32,353 bases of DNA from an uncultured Planctomycetaceae bacterium (GCA_903858815.1 CAIOKE010000203.1:1-32353); one strand, 5' to 3'. Shown: positions 1 through 9,400, numbered from the stretch's first letter. Notes: generated from the sequence alone by a model not told the origin. Numbers and translations are program-made.

Positions 1-73
1 CACCCCGGGACCACCGAGCACCAGCTCGGTCCACACCACCACACACCCCGGGACCACCGAGCACCAGCTCGGT
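1..73. repeat. Two tandem 30-bp hairpin-bearing repeats
   Basis: The same 30-bp sequence occurs at 1-30 and 44-73, a period of 43 bp. Each copy contains a perfect inverted repeat, ACCGAGC-ACCA-GCTCGGT (13-30 and 56-73), giving a 7-bp stem and a 4-nt loop. The 13-bp spacer between them is rich in CA. The array may continue left of the window. It lies just downstream of the minus-strand gene that ends at 152, so it could act as a transcription terminator or be a REP-like element. There is no T-run typical of an intrinsic terminator. Confidence 0.8.
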
Positions 74-81
74 ACACTAAC

Positions 82-119
82 CCAACCTCCTGAGGTTCGG
101 CAGGAGCCTCACACTCCCA
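82..119. repeat. Dispersed intergenic repeat, copy A
   Basis: Positions 98-119 match 17987-18008 at 20 of 22 bases (core CGGCAGGAGCCTCAC). The preceding 12 bases, CCAACCTCCTGA at 82-93, recur exactly at 17776-17787. An inverted repeat AACCTC-CT-GAGGTT lies at 84-97. The match to a second non-coding region 17.9 kb away marks this as a member of a dispersed repeat family; its function is unknown. Confidence 0.6.
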
Positions 120-151
120 GGAGCCACTGCGCCTGCACTGACAACGCCCCT

Positions 152-3100
152 CTACGCCGCACGAAATGGACGAGCATTCGCAGCCCACTGGATCCACGCC
201 GTGACCGTCGACAGATCAGGCTCACCAGCCGTCTTCAACAGCTTCTGACCCTCGGCGGATTCCGACAGCGGACGGACACTCAACAACACCTGCTCCGGAC
301 CACGTTCCGACAGGGCCTCCGGAGTCAGAATGCCACAAGCCACCAGAATCTGCGAATCCACTGCTCGCAACTCCGGTATCTGACACATCAGACGCGCCTG
401 CGCCTGCCACTGGCGCACAATCGCTGCCGTAATCCGCCGCGAATTCAGCTTCTCAGACACACGCTCCGGAGTCATGCTGAGGAATTCTTCCACCGTCCGC
501 AACCCCGCCGCCTGTAACAGCTCGGCCGTTCGCGGGCCAATCGAAGGAGCACTCGCAACACTGCTGGTGCGACTCAGGAAAAATCGCATGCCCCCGACTC
601 GCTCTGCCACCTGCGCACCACCCTCGGACTCCGGCAGCTCCACACGATGCTCCGCTGCCAGCTGCTGCCTTCGAGCTGTTCGCTTCGCCCGACGTGTCTC
701 GGTTGCGGCATCCACCTCAACCTTCCGCCGCCGCTTCTTCGCGACAGGCTTCACTGCAGACTTCGCACCCGCTTCACTCACCACCGCAGGCTCTCCCCGG
801 GTCGCTGCAGGTCGCACGACGGCCGCGCGCACCGCAGACTTCACACTCGTCCGCGCACCAAAACGGGAACGAGTCTGAAAGACATCCTCCAAAGAACGCA
901 GAAACTGACCAAAACGCGCCCAATTCAAAGCCTGCTGCCGATCAATCAGGCGACCCGCTCGACGAAATCGAGCCCCCGACTCAGATCGCTGGAAACGCGT
1001 CACTCGCTCATACACCGTCTCTGGTCGCAGTCGCGAAAGCTCCTCAGCAGTATGAATCCCCGCCGCAAACAACAACGCCGCATCGCCTCGCCGCAGCAAT
1101 GGCACACGCGCTGCCAGCTCAGCCTGACCCCACAATGCCTGCAACCGCTCAACCGGTACCACAAAGCCCTTCAGTCGTGCCAGTTCCTCCAGCTGCGGAA
1201 TCGTACGCGTCAGCAGATCTCGCACCGTTAATACACCCGCAGTCCGCAAAGCCTCCAGCTCGCCAAGACTGATCCCGGCAAGATCCTCTATCCCATGATC
1301 CGCCTCCAGATAAAACAACCAGTTCGAAGCATGAGGATCATGCGACTCTGCTGACTGTGGCAGCAACACCAGCTCCGAATCAGCCACCGCAGCAGACAAC
1401 GGCTCCTCTGCAACCGACTCCGCTTCCTCGCCCACATGCAGTTGCAGCAATGGTGCGGCCACCGCTGCCAACGGTTCCTCCACGGAAATGACCGGCGATT
1501 CCGGCACCACACTCGACTCAGGCTCAGACTCAGGCTCAGGCGGCAATTGCTCCACAACCATCGCTGGGAAGGGTCGGACCTCCAGCCAGCGTCCCTGCTG
1601 ATCCGGCAGATCACAGCTTTCCGCCAGAACCAGTATCTGCTGGCCAGCCGCTGCAAATGACTCAAGCACCGCTGCCGTCCCCGCAGACCACGATTCCCCG
1701 GCATGCAGATGCACACCATCCAGAATCAACGGCACATTCGCACCTCGCAGCTGCAGCAGAGATAGTCGCAGAACCAGACCAACCAGATCCTGTACGGCTG
1801 CGTCCAGCTCATGGAGTGAAACGGCCGCAGGTTCACCACCAGGTGACACCAGCAACCCACCATCCACTGCCCAGCTCAGATCACGAACTTCACCACCCGT
1901 CGCTCGCCGCAACGCCGCACCAGCTGTCTCCAGCAGACTGTATACCGGACGCTCTGACAACGCTGCCAGCAGCTCACACACTGTCTCCTCAGCCTGATCC
2001 AGCTGACGCCTCTGCTCCTCCAGTTGCGTTGTCTCCGCCTCCAGCTCCGCAATCGTCGCTCGCAGCTGATCCAGCGTCTCCAGAGTCAGTGCCGGCTGCA
2101 GATCACCCCGCAGACACTCCAGACTCTGCTCCACAGTCGCCAGCTCGGCCTGCAGCTGCTGCAGTTCGCTGCTGCAGCAATCCCGCTCACTCTCGGCAGT
2201 CGACATTGCCGCACGCAGCTCCGTATCGGCCAGCAGACGCAAAGACTCGTCCGCCGGTACCGCCTCGCCGGCAGACTCATGCAGCCTTCTCAACTCCGCC
2301 TGCAGTAGCTCCGTAACAGCCAGCCCCTGCTCCAGACACTGCTGCATCAGGGCAGCACGCTGACTCAGCAGATTGTCGGGCGACACCTCAGTCGCAGACT
2401 GCAGCAACTGCAGCGCTGCACCCGCCAGCTGACCGGATTCCTGACGACGACAGACCGCCAGTTCCCGAGCCATCAGCGCCGTGATCGCCTTCCACTGCCC
2501 CAGCGACTCCGCAGTCTCCTCAGCCGTAGCGGCAGTGTCACGTCGAATACGCAGACGCTGCACCGACTCAAGCTGACGTACCCGCTCCTGCAAACCCGCC
2601 AACCGCAACTCGAAAGTCGCCAGCCGAGGCAACAGCACAGCACGCTGCTGCTCCAGTGCACGAATCCGCGCTGCCAGTGATTCCGCCGGTTTCCGCAACG
2701 CCGCGATGCGACCCTGCAGCTCGCCCTGCTGACGACGCAGTTCCGATATGCGATGAATCAAACCACCAGATAAGCCATTCCCGTCCCGCTCAGTACGAAT
2801 CCGCTCCAGACCCTCTTCCGCCTGACGCCGCTCCGACTCCAGAGTCAATCGCTGGTCACTCTCACGACACAGCTTCAGCAACAACTCAAAACGACCCGAC
2901 TCCGCCAGACCCGGACTGCAGATCTCACGAAATACGGTTTCATCAACCCAGCTCGGCAGAACCCCCGCAACAGCTGAATCCTGCAGCGACAACAGCTCAC
3001 CAGACTGCAGCTCAATCTCGCCCGCAGCAAAGGCTCCAGACTGACTGCCATGCCAGAAACCTGAGTGCGATTCTGCCGATCGCGGCCGGAATACCTGCCG

Positions 3101-3232
3101 CAGAAACGCCACAAAGTCCCGCCGCTCCGCCGCTGAAACAGAATGCAGCACCGTCGCTCCACGCGACAGACACTCCACAACTCGACCGGAAAGCCCACCG
3201 TACTCTTGAATTCTCACTGCCTGCAGATACAT
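152..3232 (-). CDS. YhaN/Rad50-like coiled-coil protein with degenerate ATPase motifs and two DUF4332 regions
   Basis: A 1026-residue protein. The N-terminus (YLQAVRIQEYGGL) and the spacing to AFLRQVF (42-48) fit the ATPase head of YhaN/SbcC-type proteins. Where a Walker A GxxxxGKST should stand it reads SVSAAERRD (31-39), so the P-loop glycine, lysine and serine are gone. A Gln/Glu/Arg/Leu-rich coiled coil spans about 120-430. The signature region (VSLHELD, about 467) lacks S-x-G, and Walker B reads VPLILDG (500-506) without the second acid. An acidic Pro/Glu/Ser linker follows, then a DUF4332-like helix-hairpin-helix region (about 640-760), a very basic linker (KKRRRKVEV and following, about 830-860) and a second DUF4332-like region (about 885-1020). 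It starts 40 bp after the YhaO-like gene; AAGGA lies 10 nt before the ATG. Inferred: a structural or DNA-binding partner rather than an active ATPase. DUF4332 itself has no settled function. Confidence 0.75.
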   Translation of the reverse strand: MYLQAVRIQEYGGLSGRVVECLSRGATVLHSVSAAERRDFVAFLRQVFRPRSAESHSGFWHGSQSGAFAAGEIELQSGELLSLQDSAVAGVLPSWVDETVFREICSPGLAESGRFELLLKLCRESDQRLTLESERRQAEEGLERIRTERDGNGLSGGLIHRISELRRQQGELQGRIAALRKPAESLAARIRALEQQRAVLLPRLATFELRLAGLQERVRQLESVQRLRIRRDTAATAEETAESLGQWKAITALMARELAVCRRQESGQLAGAALQLLQSATEVSPDNLLSQRAALMQQCLEQGLAVTELLQAELRRLHESAGEAVPADESLRLLADTELRAAMSTAESERDCCSSELQQLQAELATVEQSLECLRGDLQPALTLETLDQLRATIAELEAETTQLEEQRRQLDQAEETVCELLAALSERPVYSLLETAGAALRRATGGEVRDLSWAVDGGLLVSPGGEPAAVSLHELDAAVQDLVGLVLRLSLLQLRGANVPLILDGVHLHAGESWSAGTAAVLESFAAAGQQILVLAESCDLPDQQGRWLEVRPFPAMVVEQLPPEPESEPESSVVPESPVISVEEPLAAVAAPLLQLHVGEEAESVAEEPLSAAVADSELVLLPQSAESHDPHASNWLFYLEADHGIEDLAGISLGELEALRTAGVLTVRDLLTRTIPQLEELARLKGFVVPVERLQALWGQAELAARVPLLRRGDAALLFAAGIHTAEELSRLRPETVYERVTRFQRSESGARFRRAGRLIDRQQALNWARFGQFLRSLEDVFQTRSRFGARTSVKSAVRAAVVRPAATRGEPAVVSEAGAKSAVKPVAKKRRRKVEVDAATETRRAKRTARRQQLAAEHRVELPESEGGAQVAERVGGMRFFLSRTSSVASAPSIGPRTAELLQAAGLRTVEEFLSMTPERVSEKLNSRRITAAIVRQWQAQARLMCQIPELRAVDSQILVACGILTPEALSERGPEQVLLSVRPLSESAEGQKLLKTAGEPDLSTVTAWIQWAANARPFRAA

Positions 3233-3272
3233 CGCTGAAGATCCTTCTTCGCTGACTCGCTCTTTCGAATAC

Positions 3273-4292
3273 TCAGGCCGCCGGCCAGAGCACCCTCAGT
3301 GTTTCCGCTACCTCACTGCCAGTCCCCAGCGGCAGACCCTGCATCGGATGACAGGCAGATTCCACCGACTGTCGCCGCAAATGACGTCGCTGAACAGCCT
3401 CTGAAAACTCCCGACTCAGGACGCTCACACCAGCCGACAAAGACAACTCACTGCGATCCGAAAATCGAATTCGCGCTGGCCACGCACCCGCATGACCAGC
3501 ACACAGACCAGCACGCAGATCACGCAGTAACTCCACCTCACGCAGACGCGAACCACTCAGACTGTCCGCACACAGACGACCGTCAATCTCCCACTCCACC
3601 ACAGTCGTTCCACGCAGACCCGCAAGACCTCGACTCGCTGACAGCAGGAGTTGCAGTAACTGCTCAGGAGTCGTCCCGTCAGGACAATTCAGCTGCTCGC
3701 GCACAAACCGCAGCACCTGCACCGCACTGTGCCACACGGCAACTGCCCCCTGCTGCAGATCCGCCTCACACACCAGACAGCCACCACCCGATTCCAGCGC
3801 CGACAGCGGCTGCAGCCAGCCACATTCCGCCGCACCCTCAACCCCGCTCAGACCCGCTTCAGTCGCCTCGAAACTGCAGACACCCGCCGGAACACGCCCC
3901 GCAGCCACCTGCAAACGCATCCCCTCAGCTGCTGAGCTCACCAGTAATCGCTCACCACGACGCATCACCAACGCGTCCGAAAGACCCAGTTCCACCGCCT
4001 CTGACGCATCTGCACCCGCCAGCACCAGCCGCACACCAGCCTGCCGCAGACGCTCATACTGACACGCCAGCCAGTTCACCGCAGGCCGCAAATCTTCAGC
4101 TCGCTCTGTCAACCGGCCCGCCACATACACAAACTGACAGCCACCAGCCAACGCCGCATCAAAGAACTGAACCACCGACTGCCGAACAGCGGAGGAAGCG
4201 ATTCGTCTGAGCCACTCCGGGCTGTCAGTCAGTCCCATAATCGGACTGCCCAGACGCAACGCCCCGGTATGCACAAACCGCACCAACGACAT
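3273..4292 (-). CDS. YhaO/SbcD-like metallophosphoesterase homologue lacking its active-site residues
   Basis: About 339 residues from the preferred ATG at 4292. The N-terminus follows the YhaO (DNA repair exonuclease, SbcD/Mre11-like) pattern closely: RFVHTGALRLGSP, then a long helix, FVYVAGRL, YERLRQAGVRLVLAG. Every metal-binding motif is altered: the usual DLH-x-D becomes A11-L-R13-L-G15, GD becomes G59-R60, and GNHD becomes G93-A-D-A96. A later stretch, GGGCLVCEADLQQG, resembles the strand after the family's GHxH motif, but no GHxH is seen. The protein is shorter than typical YhaO (about 400 residues). The next gene encodes the YhaN-like partner, also degenerate, as in yhaO-yhaN operons. 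Inferred: a pseudo-nuclease scaffold. An ATG at 4310 is possible, but GGGAGG sits within those first codons, 6 nt before 4292. Confidence 0.75.
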   Translation of the reverse strand: MSLVRFVHTGALRLGSPIMGLTDSPEWLRRIASSAVRQSVVQFFDAALAGGCQFVYVAGRLTERAEDLRPAVNWLACQYERLRQAGVRLVLAGADASEAVELGLSDALVMRRGERLLVSSAAEGMRLQVAAGRVPAGVCSFEATEAGLSGVEGAAECGWLQPLSALESGGGCLVCEADLQQGAVAVWHSAVQVLRFVREQLNCPDGTTPEQLLQLLLSASRGLAGLRGTTVVEWEIDGRLCADSLSGSRLREVELLRDLRAGLCAGHAGAWPARIRFSDRSELSLSAGVSVLSREFSEAVQRRHLRRQSVESACHPMQGLPLGTGSEVAETLRVLWPAA

Positions 4293-4298
4293 TCCAGG

Positions 4299-4304
4299 CC
4301 TCCC
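4299..4304 (-). promoter_or_regulatory. Ribosome binding site deciding the YhaO-like start
   Basis: GGGAGG on the minus strand lies 6 nt upstream of the ATG at 4292 and inside the codons that would follow the alternative ATG at 4310. It therefore supports the shorter protein. Confidence 0.65.
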
Positions 4305-4455
4305 TGCCACGGTACTTGCTGAAACTCAACCCTGCAGACGCCTTTCTGCAGCTGAATCCTGAAATCTAAGCAATTCCGCGCAACGGCTCCAGACCAAATC
4401 AGCAGAAACTGCCGGAGCCGGAATCCACTGACCAATCCACGCACACCGCCAGCCC

Positions 4456-5913
4456 TCAACTGACCGGCAGGAGCTCTGAAATCGGATCCCCAAATGGCAG
4501 AATCGGCATCGGACGGCCACTGTAGTCGGGAAACGATTGAGTCCAGTCAATGCCCAGATGACGATACACCGTCGCCCACAGGTCATTCGGAGTCAACGGA
4601 CGCTCCTTCGGCTCCTCACCCTTCGAATTCGTACTGCCAATCACCTGACCCGTTCGCATCCCACCACCAGCCACCAGCATCGACATCGCCTGCGGCCAGT
4701 GATCACGACCCGGTTGCATCACCCCCGTCTGACTGCCCAGCGTCGAATTGATTCGCGGAGTCCGACCAAATTCCCCTGTCACCACCAGCAGCACTCGTTT
4801 GTCCAGACCGCGAGCATACAGGTCCTCAACCAACGCCGTCACCGCCTGGTCGTAAATCGGAAACCGCACCAACGCATCATCGAACAGATGACAGTTGACC
4901 GCATGCGAATCCCAGTTGTAGGTGCCGTTCTTCAACCACGGCACTCCCGACTGATACGGATTCTCCATCACCATCGTCACAAAACTGCAGCCCGCTTCCA
5001 CCAGACGACGAGCCAGCAATGCCCGCTGCCCCCAGCAATGACGCCCATAACGATCCCGCAGCTCCGCCGGCTCCTGAGTCAGATCAAAGGCCGTGCGAGC
5101 CGCATCACTGGTCAGCATCGAAACCGCCTGACGATTGAACTGATCCATCGCCTGCATCACACCACTCTCATCGATCCCCCGCCGCAGCCGATCAAAACCC
5201 TGCAACAGCTGCACCCGATCCTCCAGACGACTGGATGCCACCTTGTCCACCGACAGATTCTTAACCGTGAATCCCGCCTCTCCAGGGTCACCCGGCACGT
5301 TGAATGGAACATACGAAGGCCCCAGCCACGCCGCGCCAAAACTGTAAACGTCCACGCCCGCTCGGCCCGGTTCTGTTCCCGAAATGTAATTCGGCAGACC
5401 CGTCACCACTCGCTCACGACACCGCGACACAATCGAACCGACCGCCGGAGCATCATTCACGAAACCCGTCGGCGTCGCCGGTAAACGGCCCGTCAGAAAT
5501 CGCTTGTGACCTCCACCATGGTCAGCAAACTCATGCGCCACAGAACGAATAATGTTGTACCGGTCCGCACACTTCGCATGCAAAGGCAACAACTCGCAGA
5601 CGTCCAGTCCGGACACGTTGGTCGCAATCGGAGAAAACAAACCACGATACTCCGCCGGAGCCTCCGGCTTCATATCGTACATCTCCATATGCGGAGGACC
5701 CCCAGGCAGCCAGATAAAAATCACCGCCGTCTCAGCAGCACCCGCACCAACCCCGGATCCCGCCGCCGACTGCTCAGCCCGTAACTTCAAAACATCCCCC
5801 AGACCCAGCATCCCCAATCCCAGCGATCCCGCCTCCAGAATACTACGCCTGGAAACCGGTCCCGGACACATCGAAGCCGTGATGCAAGACGCCGAACTGC
5901 GAGAATGACGCAT
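4456..5913 (-). CDS. DUF1501 family protein with twin-arginine signal
   Basis: About 485 residues from the ATG at 5913. The N-terminus carries a twin-arginine-like signal (SRRSILEAG at 21-29, then a Gly/Leu-rich hydrophobic stretch), so export as a folded protein is likely. The body shows DUF1501 features: IFIWLPGGPPHMEMYDMKP, SVAHEFADHGGGHKRFLTG, WDSHAVNCHLFDD and LLVVTGEFGRTPRIN, a fold related to sulfatases and alkaline phosphatases. Planctomycetes encode many of these, usually beside DUF1549/DUF1553 cytochrome-like genes; substrates are unknown. Here the only such partner lies about 18 kb away at 23741. An upstream in-frame ATG at 5973 would add 20 residues before the signal and is disfavoured. 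A 163-bp gap separates this gene from the YhaO-like gene, so co-transcription is uncertain. Confidence 0.92.
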   Translation of the reverse strand: MRHSRSSASCITASMCPGPVSRRSILEAGSLGLGMLGLGDVLKLRAEQSAAGSGVGAGAAETAVIFIWLPGGPPHMEMYDMKPEAPAEYRGLFSPIATNVSGLDVCELLPLHAKCADRYNIIRSVAHEFADHGGGHKRFLTGRLPATPTGFVNDAPAVGSIVSRCRERVVTGLPNYISGTEPGRAGVDVYSFGAAWLGPSYVPFNVPGDPGEAGFTVKNLSVDKVASSRLEDRVQLLQGFDRLRRGIDESGVMQAMDQFNRQAVSMLTSDAARTAFDLTQEPAELRDRYGRHCWGQRALLARRLVEAGCSFVTMVMENPYQSGVPWLKNGTYNWDSHAVNCHLFDDALVRFPIYDQAVTALVEDLYARGLDKRVLLVVTGEFGRTPRINSTLGSQTGVMQPGRDHWPQAMSMLVAGGGMRTGQVIGSTNSKGEEPKERPLTPNDLWATVYRHLGIDWTQSFPDYSGRPMPILPFGDPISELLPVS

Positions 5914-5920
5914 AACAACG

Positions 5921-5927
5921 CTCCCTT
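5921..5927 (-). promoter_or_regulatory. Ribosome binding site of the DUF1501 gene
   Basis: AAGGGAG on the minus strand ends 7 nt before the ATG at 5913. This spacing selects the start that places the twin-arginine motif near the N-terminus. Confidence 0.65.
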
Positions 5928-6330
5928 CTGTCACCCCATCTTCCAGCCAGCACCACGGATTGTCAACGCTCAATCAAGCAACCAATCCAGCCCCCACCTC
6001 AACTCTTTCGACACCCAAATCCCCCCGGATGCGGACACTTCACCCCAAACCGCGCAAAAAAAAAACGTCCTCCGGCGATTCCGTCAGACGTGCGGGGAGT
6101 GAACTATGGGAAGCTGGGGAGGTCGATCAGGCTGGGTCACCAAATCGACTATTGGCTTATGAGTTCAGCACGTTTGACGAACGTCGGAGGACGCTCAATG
6201 CTTCCCAACTGCAGCATATCCTGTGCCAAACAGCAAAAATCAAAAACATCACCACCGCACCCACACGATCCTGCTGGTTAGCGCGATTTTTCACCCATTC
6301 ACTGGCTTTTTGCGTTCTGTCTGCTAGTGT

Positions 6331-6441
6331 TTCGGCGCCGACATCCAACTCTTCCTGTTCGACGATCGGCGCCGAAACCAGTTTTTCACGTTGATTTTCG
6401 GCGCCGAACTGGAACCCAACCCACAGGCTTTACGGCGCCGA
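6331..6441. promoter_or_regulatory. Four phased palindromic sites (TCGGCGCCGA), putative operator
   Basis: The 10-bp palindrome TCGGCGCCGA occurs at 6332-6341, 6366-6375 and 6398-6407, and once with a single change (ACGGCGCCGA) at 6432-6441. Flanking T and A bases extend most copies toward TTTCGGCGCCGAAA. Centre-to-centre distances are 34, 32 and 34 bp, close to three helical turns, so all sites face roughly the same side of the DNA. The last copy ends 22 bp before the ATG of the sigma-54 activator gene. This suggests cooperative binding of a dimeric regulator, possibly the activator's own Fis-type helix-turn-helix domain. The identity of the regulator is inferred, not shown. Confidence 0.75.
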
Positions 6442-6463
6442 AGGCGTGAGATAAACCGCACAC

Positions 6464-9400
6464 ATGAGCGTTATCAGTGGACGATCGCGAATCGCTGGCG
6501 GATCCGCAAACGACGGCCGGTGGCTTGTTGCCGCCTTCGTCGGCTGCACCGTCTTCTACTGCGTCGTCACACTCTGGTACGTTGCCACCTTCCCCGATGC
6601 CGGACTTCGCTGCCTGCTCCCCGAATCCAGCCGCTCCGGCCCTGGCATCGAAATCCAGGAATACCTCGACGTCTCATGGGTCACCACAGACCCTGCGCCC
6701 AAACCCGGCGATCGACTGCTGAAACTGAACGGACAACCCATCCACACCTTTCTTGATTTTGTGCGAGTTCTCCAGGCTCTCCGATTTGCCCAAATTCCAC
6801 CCGGTGGCCAACTGGCCCCCGGCTCCGATCCCGTCGAACTCAAAGTCCCTCCGCTCGTCGAAGTCTACTCCCGCGACCCAGGCTCACCAGCAGTCCGCCT
6901 CGTGGCCGTCGAATACCAGCGCAGTGACGCCACCGCCGGCCCGGACGGACGACGACTGACCCAGATTGCGTTCCTCCCCATCCGACCCGTCACCACACTC
7001 GAAATCGGACTCACCATCATCTGGTTCGGCTGCCAGCTCACCATTCTGATGTTTGCCGTCACCTCGTGGTGGTACCGCCCCTACGACCGAGCAGCCCGCG
7101 CTTTCTGCCTGATGTCGACCGCCGCCATGGGCGCCTTCGTCCCCGGATTTCACTGGTGGATCCTGCCCGGCAACCCCCTGCTCAACATCCCCTTCATCAT
7201 CTGCGCATCCATGCTGCCCGCTCTGGTGCTGAATTTCTTCCTCACCTTCCCCCGCGAATTTGAGGGCCTGCGCACATGGCGTCGCGGACAACAGCTGGCC
7301 GTCTACGGCCCAGCCACCGTCATCAGCTTCCTCATCGTTCTCACCTACTGGTCCTGCTGGGTCCTGAATGGATCCCTGTCCAGCGGCCCCCTCACGGCTT
7401 TTCAGAAACTGGCCATCGTCGCACAGATCATCTGCTATGGCGGTGGCTCTGATCGCATCCCCGTAGAAACATCCCTGCAACTGCTTGAACACCTCCGCAT
7501 CCTCGCACAGATCGGCATGGGCATCGGCTCCATCTATTTCGCCGTCACCGTCGCACGCCTCTCCTTCAGCCTGTTCCACAGCGACACGCCACGCGAACGC
7601 CGGCAGGTTGTCGCCATCCTCGGCGCAGCACTGCTGGCCACACTGCCGATGGGCTACACCGTCTTTCTCGCGTTCTTTCGACCGGTTGATTTTGCCCTTG
7701 GGCGAGCTCAGATTCCGATGTTCGTCGCCAGCATGCTGTTTATGGCCGCCTACTCCTACGGCATGCTTCGCGACCGTCTCATGCTCGCGGAAGATGTTGA
7801 TGACCGCAACCGCCGCTACGTCGGCATGTCACTGCTCGTCTCCGCCGGCTTCGCTGTCCTGATGGCCGCCGGCGGTATGCAGGCCCAGTCATGGAACCTG
7901 CCCCTCAGCACTTCCACCACCCAGCAGATCGCACTCTTCCTGATCCTGCTGCTGGCGGCAGGTCTCAGCCTCTGGGTTCGCGATCAGCTGCAATCTGTCG
8001 TCGATCGCCGCTTCTTCAGCGAAAAATATCAGCTCGATCGCGCCATGCAGCAACTCAATCGCTCGGCCGCCTACCTCGCTGACCCCTCTGCCATGGCCGA
8101 AATGACACTCAAAACCTGCGAAGATGTTACCGGCACGTCATGGTCCGCCATCTACGTTCGCGATGGACAGGGGATCCTTCGACAGATTGGCTCGCGCGGC
8201 ACCTCAGTCGCGCCGGAAAAACTACCCGCCGAACTGCTGCAGGGCGAATCCTCACCCTCCGCCATTATCCCCCGCCTGCCCTCCGCAAATCGCGAATCCA
8301 TGGAACCCGTGCAGCGACTGCTGCACGACCTGCGCGCTGAACTGCTGTGCCGTCTCGAAGTCGCAGATGGACTGCACGGCGTCATCCTGCTCGGACGTCG
8401 CCGCGATGGACTCGCCTGGTCCGCCGAAGACTTCGCCTTCCTGCAGGCGATGGCCCAGATGAGCGTTCTGGCACTGCACAGCTCACGAGCAAACCAGACC
8501 ATGGCACGACTCAACGCCGAACTCAAAACCAAAATGGAAAGCATCTCCGAGCAGCAGCGGCAACTCACAGCCCTCCGCGCGGAACTCACCATCCTGCAGC
8601 AGGAAGCCGGACAGAACCCCGTACAGCAATCCGATGTGGAACTCGATCGCGAGGGTGTTCGCGGCAGCAGCCCCGCACTCCTCGCTGTACTCTCTCAGGT
8701 CCGCAAGGTCGCTCGCAGTGACTCCACTGTCCTCATCCGCGGCGAAAGCGGTACAGGAAAGGAACTGCTGGCGCGAGTCATTCATCGCAACAGCGAACGC
8801 GCCGCTGCCAGCCTGATCTGCGTCAACTGCGCCGCACTCTCCTCCTCCCTCCTCGAAAGCGAACTGTTCGGGCACGTCCGCGGAGCTTTCACCGGAGCTC
8901 ACGCAGATAAACCCGGACGCTTCCTCGCCGCACACGGAGGTACCCTGTTCCTTGACGAAATCGGAGACATCTCCCCGGAAACTCAGGTCAAATTGCTGCG
9001 AGTCCTGCAGGAACGACGCTTTGAACCCGTCGGCAGCGATCGCACCATCGATGTGGATGTCCGCGTCGTCGCAGCCACCAATCGCAACCTTGAAGAACTG
9101 ATCGCCAAAGGCGAATTCCGCGAAGACCTGTTCTATCGACTGAATGTCGTCTCACTCACACTGCCCGCACTCCGCGATCGACACGAAGACCTCGCCGAAC
9201 TCGTCTTCTACTTCCTCAGTCGCGCCGCTCAGAAAACTCGCAAACAAATTCGACAGATCGAACCCGCAGCCCTCGAGGCCCTGCAGGCTCACCCGTGGCC
9301 CGGTAATATCCGCGAACTCGAAAATGTCATCGAACGAGCCGTCGTGCTGGCCGACAGCGACGTCGTCACATTCGCCGATCTCCCCACGGAACTGCGCACC

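Larger units (their letters stand above)
5914..6463. other. Divergent intergenic region with a palindrome array at its right end
   Basis: A 550-bp gap between the divergent DUF1501 gene and the sigma-54 activator gene. It contains an A10 tract at 6056-6065 and the four-palindrome array at 6331-6441. No convincing gene was found; the short frames here lack family features. No sigma-54 promoter (GG-N10-GC in a proper context) could be identified by eye. Confidence 0.7.

Noticed and set aside
1-73. A CRISPR array
   Set aside because: Only two repeats with a 13-bp low-complexity spacer, and no cas genes in the window.
640-760. A KKRRRKV sequence resembling a eukaryotic nuclear localisation signal in the YhaN-like protein
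   Set aside because: It sits in a generally basic linker of a bacterial protein; more simply read as a nucleic-acid-binding segment.
3299-4210. A 303-codon open frame on the plus strand
   Set aside because: It is antisense to the YhaO-like gene, is dominated by Pro/His/Ala/Asp, and has no domain. It is a by-product of the codon bias of the real gene.
6304-6318. A sigma-54 promoter (GG...GC) upstream of the activator gene
   Set aside because: The GG and GC dinucleotides are only 6 bp apart instead of 10, so the element does not fit.
6090-6394. Small plus-strand frames (63-144 codons) before the activator gene
   Set aside because: No ribosome binding sites or family features; the longer one runs into the palindrome array.
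6331-6441. Chance GGCGCC restriction-type hexamers
   Set aside because: The palindromy extends beyond six bases on both sides and the four copies are evenly spaced, so chance is a poor explanation.
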